This document shows, one piece after another, positions 8,739-16,901 of a DNA stretch of 64,000 nt. Numbering within the stretch: the stretch's first letter is position 1; every line of letters starts with the position of its first letter. Source of the DNA: Anaerolineaceae bacterium (GTDB taxonomy: Bacteria; Chloroflexota; Anaerolineae; Anaerolineales; Anaerolineaceae); contig DQHW01000024.1 in the NCBI GenBank assembly GCA_003524305.1, positions 70,540-134,539 of the forward strand. Direction: 5' to 3'. The notes beneath the pieces were generated by a model, which saw nothing but the letters and a program-made list of their open reading frames with translations, did not search any database and had not been told where the DNA came from. A program made the translations under genes and the position numbers.

Positions 8739-10106
8739 ATGGCAACTCTCAACACTAAAGCGGATGCAGCCCCTGTTCAAACCACCAGTAAACAACGCTG
8801 GCTTTATTCAATCGCTAACCTGGGGAACGTAATCCCATACCAGGCAGTTGGGGCAATTTTGCTGTTCTACTATACCGATTTCAAACACCTCCCTGTGAAA
8901 TGGGCGGCTATGGCAATGACCCTTTATGCGATCTATAATGCCTTTAATAACCCGGTTATGGGATACTTTTCAGACCGCACAAGATCCCGTTGGGGAAGAC
9001 GGATTCCATGGCTGCTATTCTTAACCCTGCCTTGCATGATCGCTTTTGTATTTATATGGACCGCTCCTTTTGACGGCATAAAGGAACCCGGCAAGCTGTT
9101 GGCTTATTTCTACATTGTTTTATTTATCTGGGAAGGGCTTGCGACAATGACGTCAACGGCCTATTATTCCCTGCTGCCCGAAATGTTTATGGATTACAAA
9201 GAACGCACAGACGTTTCTGTACGTATGAACATTATTCAAACTGTAGGCTTGTTGATCGGCGCAGCTTTACCCGCAGTGCTTTCCACAGCATTGGGCTACC
9301 CGCTGATGGGGATCATCTTTGCCGCAATTGCCGGTGCTGCTGTCTATATTGGCATACCGGGAATGTTTGAATGGAAAGGTTATCAGGATGAAAAACCCAT
9401 TCCACTTGGCAGAGCATTAAAAGAAACTCTGATCAACCGCAGCTTTGTAACCGTGGTCATCGCTCAGACCCTGCGCTTTTTTGCCACGGGTATTCTGACC
9501 ACTGGTATGATGTTTTATATGAAATACAGCATAGGCGCTGATCCAAGTTGGACCACCATCAGCCTGGCAGCCGCATTTATCACTGCAGGATTGTCATTGT
9601 GGCCCTGGCGTCATTTTATTGCAAACAAATTTGAAGCACGAACCACCACCATGATCGCTTATGCTGTCACTGGGTTATCCTCCATCACCCTTGCCCTGGC
9701 CCATGGCACGGTACAAGCGATTCTGTCAGCCTGTTTTGTTGGAGTTGGTCTGGCTGGCCTAATCCTCATGGGAGATGTGATCATGGCCGATGTCGTGGAT
9801 GAAGACGATGTACGCACCGGACAACGCCGCGCCGGTATGTTCTTTGGTATGAGCGGCTTGATTATCACACTCAGCAGCGCTTTGGTTGCCCAAGTCTTCG
9901 GTTGGTTGATGCCCCGATTTGGATACGACAGCGCACTGGCAGTTCAACCCGCCACTGTGGATGCAGGTTTTAGGCTCTTTATGTCGGTACCTTCTGTAAT
10001 TGGCTGCGGATTGGCCATTTTTGTATTGTCCTTCTATCCGCTATATGGAAAACGCCTTAAGGAAATCAAACAAAAATTAGCTGAAAGAAAGGCTCAACAA
10101 GCTTAA
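8739..10106 (+). CDS. GPH-family sugar:cation symporter
   Basis: The twelve-helix protein has the glycoside-pentoside-hexuronide symporter pattern: an early Y-x-x-x-N-x-G-N stretch (SIANLGNVIPYQ) and GYFSDRTRSRWGRRIPWLLF in the helix 2-3 loop, the hallmark D-R-T-R-S-R-x-G-R-R of the family. It imports glycosides with Na+ or H+. The ribosome site is AAGGAG before ATG 8739. It lies 19 bases after the deacetylase, in one operon with it and the LacI regulator, and probably brings in the amino-sugar or related substrate. A terminator follows. Confidence 0.9.
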   Translation: MATLNTKADAAPVQTTSKQRWLYSIANLGNVIPYQAVGAILLFYYTDFKHLPVKWAAMAMTLYAIYNAFNNPVMGYFSDRTRSRWGRRIPWLLFLTLPCMIAFVFIWTAPFDGIKEPGKLLAYFYIVLFIWEGLATMTSTAYYSLLPEMFMDYKERTDVSVRMNIIQTVGLLIGAALPAVLSTALGYPLMGIIFAAIAGAAVYIGIPGMFEWKGYQDEKPIPLGRALKETLINRSFVTVVIAQTLRFFATGILTTGMMFYMKYSIGADPSWTTISLAAAFITAGLSLWPWRHFIANKFEARTTTMIAYAVTGLSSITLALAHGTVQAILSACFVGVGLAGLILMGDVIMADVVDEDDVRTGQRRAGMFFGMSGLIITLSSALVAQVFGWLMPRFGYDSALAVQPATVDAGFRLFMSVPSVIGCGLAIFVLSFYPLYGKRLKEIKQKLAERKAQQA

Positions 10107-10128
10107 TTTGGTAATTCCGTTTTCAACT

Positions 10129-10160
10129 GAGAGCTTCAAATTTTGAGGCTCTCTTTTTTT
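10129..10160 (+). terminator. Rho-independent terminator of the LacI operon
   Basis: GAGAGC-TTC-AAA (from 10129) pairs with TTTTGA-GGCTCTC (10141-10153), with one mismatch or wobble, and is followed by a run of seven or more T. Confidence 0.85.
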
Positions 10161-10213
10161 GTCTCAGTTATAATCAAATGAGAAAAACAAGTAATTCACT
10201 GGAGAGGAATAGA

Positions 10214-11329
10214 ATGGATAAAAACAACTCGATGGTAAAAGCTTACCAAGAGGAATGCAGCAGTGCACTGCTCTATCAAACCATGTCCGAAGTTGAAAAA
10301 GATCCTCGTATCGCCGAGGTATACAGCCGCATTTCAAAAACAGAAATTGAACACGCTGAATATTGGAAAAAACAAGCTGCCGAAAAAGGATTTCCTTTTA
10401 ATGAATACAAACCAGATTGGCGTACCCGTACCCTGGTTAGACTAGGCAAACGTTTCGGCACAGGTATGATATTGCCTGTTTTACAAGGGATGGAACAAAC
10501 AGGCGCGGTTGGATATGGACAAGTACCAGGAGCCTCTGCCATGCAGGCACAGGAGCAGTCTCATGGCCGCTTATTAGATCAGATCACAGGTTCGATTACT
10601 GGCGGTATGAGCGGTGGCGTGTTAATGCAGCTTGAAGGCCGCCACCGATCTACAGGGGGCAATGCGCTGCGTGCCGCAGTGTTAGGTGCTAATGATGGCC
10701 TTGTGTCGAATTTAAGCCTTGTCATGGGCGTCGCTGGGGCTACATTGGCTGGTAAAAGCGTTCTGATTGCCGGCATAGCCGGTTTGTTGGCCGGGGCGAT
10801 TTCGATGGCTTTGGGTGAATGGCTTTCAGTTCAATCCTCCCGTGAACTTTACGCCCATCAAATTGCCACTGAAGCAGAAGAAATTCAAACTTCACCAGAA
10901 GAAGAAACAGAAGAGCTTGCCCTTATATATGAGGCTCGTGGATTTGATAAAAAAACCGCAAGAGAGCTGGCAGAAAAAGTACTTTCCAACCAGGAAACCG
11001 CACTCGATACACTGGCTCGCGAGGAATTAGGGATTAATCCCGAGGATCTCGGCGGTTCCGCTTGGGAAGCGGCCATCACCTCGTTTATCCTGTTCGCCGT
11101 TGGAGCCATTATCCCAGTTGCGCCGTTCATGTTCACCAGCGGCATGCCTGCGGTCTTTATCAGCGTTGGACTAAGCACAATTGGCCTTTTTGTTCTCGGT
11201 GCTGTAATCACCCTCTTCACTGGTCGGACGGTACTATTCTCAGGCTTTCGCATGGTCATCTTTGGATTGATCGCTGCCGCGGTAACATTCGGCATAGGTC
11301 GACTAATCGGGGTTAGTATCGGCGGATAA
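10214..11329 (+). CDS. Membrane-bound ferritin: rubrerythrin-like domain fused to VIT1/CCC1 transporter
   Basis: Residues about 1-140 form a ferritin/rubrerythrin-like helical domain with E-E-x-x-x-A-L-L-Y near the start and E-I-E-H-A-E-Y-W (iron ligands E and H). The remainder is a VIT1/CCC1 iron or manganese transporter, with LGANDGLVSNLSLVMGVAGA and five hydrophobic segments. This architecture is known as membrane-bound ferritin (MbfA/Er-VIT), which exports or stores iron during iron or peroxide stress. Start ATG 10214 has GGAGAGGAA upstream; an earlier start at 10178 is less likely. It is alone between two terminator-bounded or convergent units. Confidence 0.9.
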   Translation: MDKNNSMVKAYQEECSSALLYQTMSEVEKDPRIAEVYSRISKTEIEHAEYWKKQAAEKGFPFNEYKPDWRTRTLVRLGKRFGTGMILPVLQGMEQTGAVGYGQVPGASAMQAQEQSHGRLLDQITGSITGGMSGGVLMQLEGRHRSTGGNALRAAVLGANDGLVSNLSLVMGVAGATLAGKSVLIAGIAGLLAGAISMALGEWLSVQSSRELYAHQIATEAEEIQTSPEEETEELALIYEARGFDKKTARELAEKVLSNQETALDTLAREELGINPEDLGGSAWEAAITSFILFAVGAIIPVAPFMFTSGMPAVFISVGLSTIGLFVLGAVITLFTGRTVLFSGFRMVIFGLIAAAVTFGIGRLIGVSIGG

Positions 11330-11375
11330 ATTCACAATTAGTTGATATTTTTACTCAAGGTAAATCAATTTAGAT

Positions 11376-13262
11376 TTACTTACGAACAACCTCATAGAGG
11401 ACAGCATCATTTTTGACACCAAAATCGGTGATAAAAATGAGCTGTCCTTTTTCTTCCATATCATTTAGGTAATCAATAATGTTACCTGGGGTTGAATTGT
11501 ATTTTAAAACAAAGCCAATATTCTCTTGTTCCAGATAAGTTTTAACTGACTCGACATTTGAAATATCAAGGTAGATTGCTTTCCCAGCCATACCTGGCAA
11601 ATAGTTAATATATGGATACCAAGACAATGTAAGTTTCGTTGGATCTTTATCTGAATAAAAATCAACAAGATACTCGTTCATTTCCCGGTTGCCGATTCCC
11701 ATTTGTTGGTATTCATAATTACGAATCAGTTTTGAATCTGGATATTTTAAACCAGCGATTGCCAATAGAACCATTCCAATGATGATAATCACCCAGAATG
11801 AGAGAAGTCCAAATCTGTGTCTGATTTTTGAGAAAAACATAAGCAGTCTCTTAATACTATTTTTAAAACCATCAACAGGAAATCTTTCTACTAAAACTAA
11901 TGCATAATAAAATAATAGGTCAATAATTATGCTGGCACTAATAGCTAAAACAAAGGAAATCGGTGTTAAATAACGCATAAACATGATGTAATAGCCATAA
12001 AAGAAACTTATGAGCAGGTAAGGAAGACCATAACATAATAGTATTAATTTTATTTCACGTTTCGCAAAAAAGATCGAGGTTAATAAGATCGGAACAAATA
12101 AAACCCATATATCCAATAATTGCAAACGATATAAAAAAGAACCCGAGAACCCTGAAACCAGGTCATCGGCAGCCCATGAATTTGTGATAGCAATGCAAGA
12201 TCTTTCACCGACCAATGCATCTCTAGTCATCTTAAATACATACCACGAAGCGATTAGTAAAAAGAATAGTAATGTTGGTATGATGATTTTCTTAACTGAA
12301 ATCCAAAACTTGCCAGGATTCTTTGAAAGAATCAGGATGAAATTAATAAGGACCCATGCACCAAAAGCCAACACTCCGGGTTGTTTGGTCATCGCTGCTG
12401 CCAAAATAAGTATTCCTGATAACCAAATTGTTTTTTGAGAATATCGATTATTGTATGAATCTTTTATAACCATATAAAATGCCAAAAAGATGAAGGTTGT
12501 TACAGCCACATCCATAAAACCTTCAAAAATCGATACGACAGCAAATTTTTTAAGCAGCAATAAAGAAAGTGGAACACCTAGCAGATAGCCGGCGGAGCCT
12601 AATGTGAGACCTAAATCAAACATGGCCAGGATAAATAGAACAGGGAAAATCCCTTGGACTAATTTCGCAAAAATCACAACTTCTGAGTGCGTAAATACAT
12701 AAGTAAGTGACCAGTTGGTGGGCAATAATTGTGGATATTCACAAGCACCGGTTGGAAATAGACCTTGCGCCCACTCAGTAGCCCAACGATTGTAAGAGAT
12801 CACAGAATCCCAGTAACCGAAAACCGAACCGATTTGTTTTACAAAATCAACAATTACCCAACCCACTGTAATTGAAGCAAGTAATAATGCAATTATTTTA
12901 ATGACTTTGAGAATTTGTTTTGTGGTTTGTTTTCCAGAATCACATTCAAAATATCGTGCAAGCGAGTGGGTAATCTTGGTGACTATTGAAGAGGAAATTT
13001 TTCCAATTGGTTGAAAAATGACTTTCCAATAAATAATCAGGATGATAACAATTTCGATCAGTATTGTGATGATTAAAAATTTAAAAACAAATAAATGGAG
13101 CGAAACAAGAACGACCATATACAAAAAATTAAATAACATACTAAAGGCAATTATGAAACTTATTCTATAGAGAAGACCTGTTTCTCTTTTTATAATTGCA
13201 TTAAAAATTAATCCAGGTAAAAAAAGAATTTGTAATATGCTTAAGAGTCCGGTAAAGATCAT
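11376..13262 (-). CDS. GT-C-like membrane protein, paralogue A
   Basis: This is a 628-residue protein with about twelve hydrophobic segments and a C-terminal external domain of roughly 110 residues. The first big loop has YWDSVISYNRWATEWAQGLF and then CEYPQLLPTNWSLTYV, a motif shared with the gene just upstream and with the one at 48842-50662. GT-C glycosyltransferases carry a catalytic acidic residue in this loop, so the Asp after Trp is the candidate. It probably adds a sugar from a polyprenyl-phosphate donor to the exported glycan or a protein. Its leader matches that of paralogue B for 28 bases (13265-13292 versus 15312-15339), evidence of tandem duplication. Confidence 0.72.
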   Translation of the reverse strand: MIFTGLLSILQILFLPGLIFNAIIKRETGLLYRISFIIAFSMLFNFLYMVVLVSLHLFVFKFLIITILIEIVIILIIYWKVIFQPIGKISSSIVTKITHSLARYFECDSGKQTTKQILKVIKIIALLLASITVGWVIVDFVKQIGSVFGYWDSVISYNRWATEWAQGLFPTGACEYPQLLPTNWSLTYVFTHSEVVIFAKLVQGIFPVLFILAMFDLGLTLGSAGYLLGVPLSLLLLKKFAVVSIFEGFMDVAVTTFIFLAFYMVIKDSYNNRYSQKTIWLSGILILAAAMTKQPGVLAFGAWVLINFILILSKNPGKFWISVKKIIIPTLLFFLLIASWYVFKMTRDALVGERSCIAITNSWAADDLVSGFSGSFLYRLQLLDIWVLFVPILLTSIFFAKREIKLILLCYGLPYLLISFFYGYYIMFMRYLTPISFVLAISASIIIDLLFYYALVLVERFPVDGFKNSIKRLLMFFSKIRHRFGLLSFWVIIIIGMVLLAIAGLKYPDSKLIRNYEYQQMGIGNREMNEYLVDFYSDKDPTKLTLSWYPYINYLPGMAGKAIYLDISNVESVKTYLEQENIGFVLKYNSTPGNIIDYLNDMEEKGQLIFITDFGVKNDAVLYEVVRK

Positions 13263-13424
13263 TTTTGAACCTCATGAAGAACGAGATAACTTTAAGTTAA
13301 GCACTAACTATTAAATCCAGATTTATCTATTTTGTATTGAATTATCTACCAAAAATACCGGTCGCTTGAGACACTGATTTTTTATGAAGAATAATTGCAT
13401 TTCAATAAAGAACCAATTATTTAG

Positions 13425-15308
13425 TTATCGTATGATCTCAAAGAGAATGGCGTCATTTATCAAACCAAAATCAGTAATAAATTTAAATTGTCCCTTTCTT
13501 TCAAGATCAAATGCGTAATCAGTAATTTCTTTTGGACTTGTATTATAAAGTAATACATAATGAATATCTTCTCGCTTGAGAGTCTTTGAAAATTTTTCTA
13601 CACTACCACCAAAATTAATTACCGCCCTTTCCTCCAATCCAGGCACAAAGGTGAAAAGGTAATAATATGTCAAAGTAGTGTATTCAGGATCCTTATCTTT
13701 ATAGAATTCTACAAGATAATTATTAACAATTCGGTTTCCGACTCCCATTTGTTGATACTCATTGTTACGAATTAGTTTTGAATCTGGATAATTCGCTCCT
13801 AAAAAATTAATACTAATTATTAAGAGTATAAGGGATACAACAAATACCAACATTTGATTTTTCCGAATGCTATTGGTAAATGACTTAACTCCACTAACAA
13901 CGATATTTTTAAATCGGTAAACAGGAAATTTCCCAACCAAGTCAGACAAATATTTTAATAGAGGATCAAGCAATACTCCTCCGCTAATAGCGAAAACAAA
14001 AGTGATGGGAGTAAGATATCTAACAAATGCATCAATTAATCCATAACCAAAACTAACCATTAGGTATGGAATACCAAAACAAAGAAACAATAATTTTATC
14101 TCACGCTTAGCCACAAAGGTTGAAATAAAAAGAATTGGAATAAAAAAGAACCAATAATCAAGTAATTTTATTCGGAATAATAAATTTTTCCAAAAACCTG
14201 AATTTAAATCATTGATTGCCCACGAATTAGTCGTTACAAAACACGAAGTTTCACCAACAAGAGCATCGCGGTTAATCTTAAACACGTACCACGAAGTGAC
14301 TATGACCAAAAATACAAGTGAGGGTATTAATATTTTTTTTATTGAAAACCAAACTTTTCTTGGATTCTTGTATAAAAATAAGAAGAAATTGATGAGTACC
14401 CAAGATCCAAAAGCCAATACGCCAGGTTGTTTAGTCATTGCTGCAGCCAGGATTACAATTCCAGACAACCAAAGTGTTCTGTGGGTATATGTATTTTGGT
14501 ACAAGTCTTTAAATATCATATAGAAAGAGAGGAGGATGAGGGTTGTAACAGCAACATCCATATATCCCTCAAATAATGAAGCTCCTGCGAAATTCTTTAA
14601 GAGTAATATTGAAATAGGTACACCAAATAAGAAACCAGCTGACCCCACAGTTAGCCCAAAATCTAGCATGGCTAAAACAAATAGAATGGGAAATACACCC
14701 TGAACCAATTTTGCAAAAATTCCAATCGAGGATTCAGTCAGGATGTATGTTAGCGACCAATTTGCAGGTAATAATTGAGGATACTCACATGCCCATATTG
14801 GGAACAGTCCATTAGCCCACTCCGTAGCCCACCTATTGTAAGAAACTACAGCATCCCATTTGGTGAAAACTGAGCCAATTTGTGATACAAAAGCGAAAAG
14901 CACCCATCCTAATGTGATAAAAGCAAATAATAAACTGATAATTCTAATAATTACTAATATTTTTTGACTTGCTTGCTTTTTTTCATCATATTCAAGAAAA
15001 TGCATAATTGTTTCTTTTGTTTTTGAAAAAACCGAGATATTTCCATCATCAAACGGATGAAAAATAAATCTTCGATATAATAAAATAATAACAACTGTCT
15101 CAATGATAATAATAATCAATAAACTGGTTTGAAAATAGATATGAATTGTTACAAGAAGTAAAGTAAGTAATAAATTAAATAACATGCTAAAGGCAATAGT
15201 GAAACTTAACCTATAAAGAATCCCCGTTTCTTTTTTTATAAAAGCATTAAAGATTAATCCAGGCAAAAAAAGGATTTGTAATAAGCTTAAAAGTCCGGTT
15301 AAGATCAT
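13425..15308 (-). CDS. GT-C-like membrane protein, paralogue B
   Basis: The 627-residue protein is nearly collinear with paralogue A: both open with M-I-x-T-G-L-L-S-x-L-Q-I-L-F-L-P-G-L and share the loop WDAVVSYNRWATEWANGLFP, the CEYPQLLPANWSLTY motif, the TKQPGVLAFG segment and the RNEYQQMGVGNR start of the C-terminal domain. It is likely an external-face sugar transferase with a related specificity. Divergence between the copies is spread along the length, so both are probably functional. The conserved leader carries an ATGAGGTTC ribosome site. Confidence 0.72.
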   Translation of the reverse strand: MILTGLLSLLQILFLPGLIFNAFIKKETGILYRLSFTIAFSMLFNLLLTLLLVTIHIYFQTSLLIIIIIETVVIILLYRRFIFHPFDDGNISVFSKTKETIMHFLEYDEKKQASQKILVIIRIISLLFAFITLGWVLFAFVSQIGSVFTKWDAVVSYNRWATEWANGLFPIWACEYPQLLPANWSLTYILTESSIGIFAKLVQGVFPILFVLAMLDFGLTVGSAGFLFGVPISILLLKNFAGASLFEGYMDVAVTTLILLSFYMIFKDLYQNTYTHRTLWLSGIVILAAAMTKQPGVLAFGSWVLINFFLFLYKNPRKVWFSIKKILIPSLVFLVIVTSWYVFKINRDALVGETSCFVTTNSWAINDLNSGFWKNLLFRIKLLDYWFFFIPILFISTFVAKREIKLLFLCFGIPYLMVSFGYGLIDAFVRYLTPITFVFAISGGVLLDPLLKYLSDLVGKFPVYRFKNIVVSGVKSFTNSIRKNQMLVFVVSLILLIISINFLGANYPDSKLIRNNEYQQMGVGNRIVNNYLVEFYKDKDPEYTTLTYYYLFTFVPGLEERAVINFGGSVEKFSKTLKREDIHYVLLYNTSPKEITDYAFDLERKGQFKFITDFGLINDAILFEIIR

Positions 15309-15654
15309 TGTTTGAACCTCATGAAGAACGAGATAACTTAACGATTATTTTCGAAATTTAGTATATTATCCACTTATTGACCAAGGGATATCAAAAAATA
15401 TGGATCACAAACAGAACACATTCAACTATCACTTTCACACTTGGGATACTCACGTATCGTCTGATTGGGAACTGTCCGATCCATATAGACGAAGGAAATG
15501 ATGACCAATTAGAAATATTTGAGTGACTCATTACTATTGGGCTTTTTTGTACAAGTAATCAGCCCTACAGGAATGTGCTTATTACTATTGGTTTTTATAG
15601 CTTTAGATCATTAAATCCCAAATGAATTTCCTCTCTCATATTCTCTTTTCATAT
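15309..15654. other. Intergenic region with a possible gene remnant
   Basis: This stretch has no clear gene. A 33-codon plus-strand reading starts at 15401 (MDHKQNTFNYHFHTWDTHVS, ending before two stops near 15500). Its amino-acid make-up looks protein-like, but it has no ribosome site and may be a decayed fragment. The right end (15312-15339) is the leader duplicated with paralogue A. Confidence 0.4.
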
Positions 15655-16836
15655 TCATTTTTTAATTTCTGATTTCCTTTCCATTAGCATCAGAAAAAAG
15701 GCTGTTGAACCAAAAAACACAAACGGTAAACCATAACCAGCAAAACTGAAATCCAAAGTATGAAACATTATTGATTGCAAGACAATTCCGATTAAGACAG
15801 GGATGGCTAACACGATCGTGCAATTTATAAGCAGGGTGGAAATTTTCGTGTTTTGAGAAAAAGATAAGATCAACCCAATTATCCCTGATACCAAAGGAAC
15901 AATAAGTCCAGCTTTTGGTAAGATGTCTTGAAATTGGTTTAACTTGTTAATAGTATGTAATGGAGAAAAACCTTGCGGATCATACAGGTAAAACGGAACC
16001 GTTAACAATAGAAATGTAAATCCAGAAATTGCCAAATAAACAATTGCTGACTTCCATCCGTTATTTTTCACATAAGCTGAAAACACAAGAGGCAGTAATA
16101 AAATAAAATTGGATCGGCTTGAAAGACTTAACCCAAGTAACACAGCTATTAATATCTTTTTCCAAATTGATTTTTCATTTTTTGAAATTATTATTACAGC
16201 CCAAACAATAAATACAAAAACATAAATACTATTTGCCAGCAAGTCACCACCTGTAACATATTCGAGCATTACACATGGGGCCAGGGCAAGGATGACAAAT
16301 AAAACAGTAACACCGTGTTGTTTGTTATTAAACAAATAATTTAATGTGTAAAGGAATAGGAAAAACCAAAAAAGATTCTGATATGCACTGTTTCCGATTA
16401 AGACAAAAGGTACTGCGAGAAAAAGAGACCCGGGCATAGGTGTAATGGGATTTCCAAAATATGTCTTTAAATAATAGGGATAATGCCCTTTCAACAATTC
16501 CGAAGTAGCAATGTTAAGCGCTTCATCTCGATCGCTTCCACTTCCCAACAATCCAGAATTGGCGATGGGATAAAGGATAATGAATAAAACCAATAAGACA
16601 AGAAATGCAACCACAACCAACCACAAAAGTCTTTTGTCTGTCATGAATTGGATGATTTTGCTCAGAACATATTTGTAACCTAAATACATTATAAGGGAAG
16701 CAATGACCAGGTATGCGGCTACTCCATTTAAGCCCAAATATTTTTGTACAACAGCTGTGGAGGGAATCAATAATGAAAGAATGAATCCAATGAGCGGCCA
16801 ATTAATTTGAGAAAAATAGATACGCAATTTATTCAT
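15655..16836 (-). CDS. Polytopic membrane protein, probable GT-C mannosyltransferase-like
   Basis: The protein has about ten hydrophobic helices in 393 residues. After helix 3 an external loop reads GSGSDRDEALNIATSELLKG followed by HYPYYLKTYFGNPI, resembling the D-x-x-E/aromatic loop of DUF2029 and related GT-C enzymes that use polyprenyl-phosphate sugars. It lacks a soluble C-terminal domain, unlike its neighbours. It is on the same strand as the flanking GT-C genes and likely belongs to the same glycan-assembly set. Specific donor and acceptor are unknown. Confidence 0.6.
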   Translation of the reverse strand: MNKLRIYFSQINWPLIGFILSLLIPSTAVVQKYLGLNGVAAYLVIASLIMYLGYKYVLSKIIQFMTDKRLLWLVVVAFLVLLVLFIILYPIANSGLLGSGSDRDEALNIATSELLKGHYPYYLKTYFGNPITPMPGSLFLAVPFVLIGNSAYQNLFWFFLFLYTLNYLFNNKQHGVTVLFVILALAPCVMLEYVTGGDLLANSIYVFVFIVWAVIIISKNEKSIWKKILIAVLLGLSLSSRSNFILLLPLVFSAYVKNNGWKSAIVYLAISGFTFLLLTVPFYLYDPQGFSPLHTINKLNQFQDILPKAGLIVPLVSGIIGLILSFSQNTKISTLLINCTIVLAIPVLIGIVLQSIMFHTLDFSFAGYGLPFVFFGSTAFFLMLMERKSEIKK

Positions 16837-16901
16837 ACTGTCTTAAACCTTTATTAATCCAAATTAGTAATTTGTGATGAGAAACAAACACCCATGGTCA
16901 A

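Noticed and set aside
10885..11316. Alternative frames inside the VIT domain gene
   Set aside because: The plus-strand ferritin-VIT gene has clear domains; the others are overlapping shadows.
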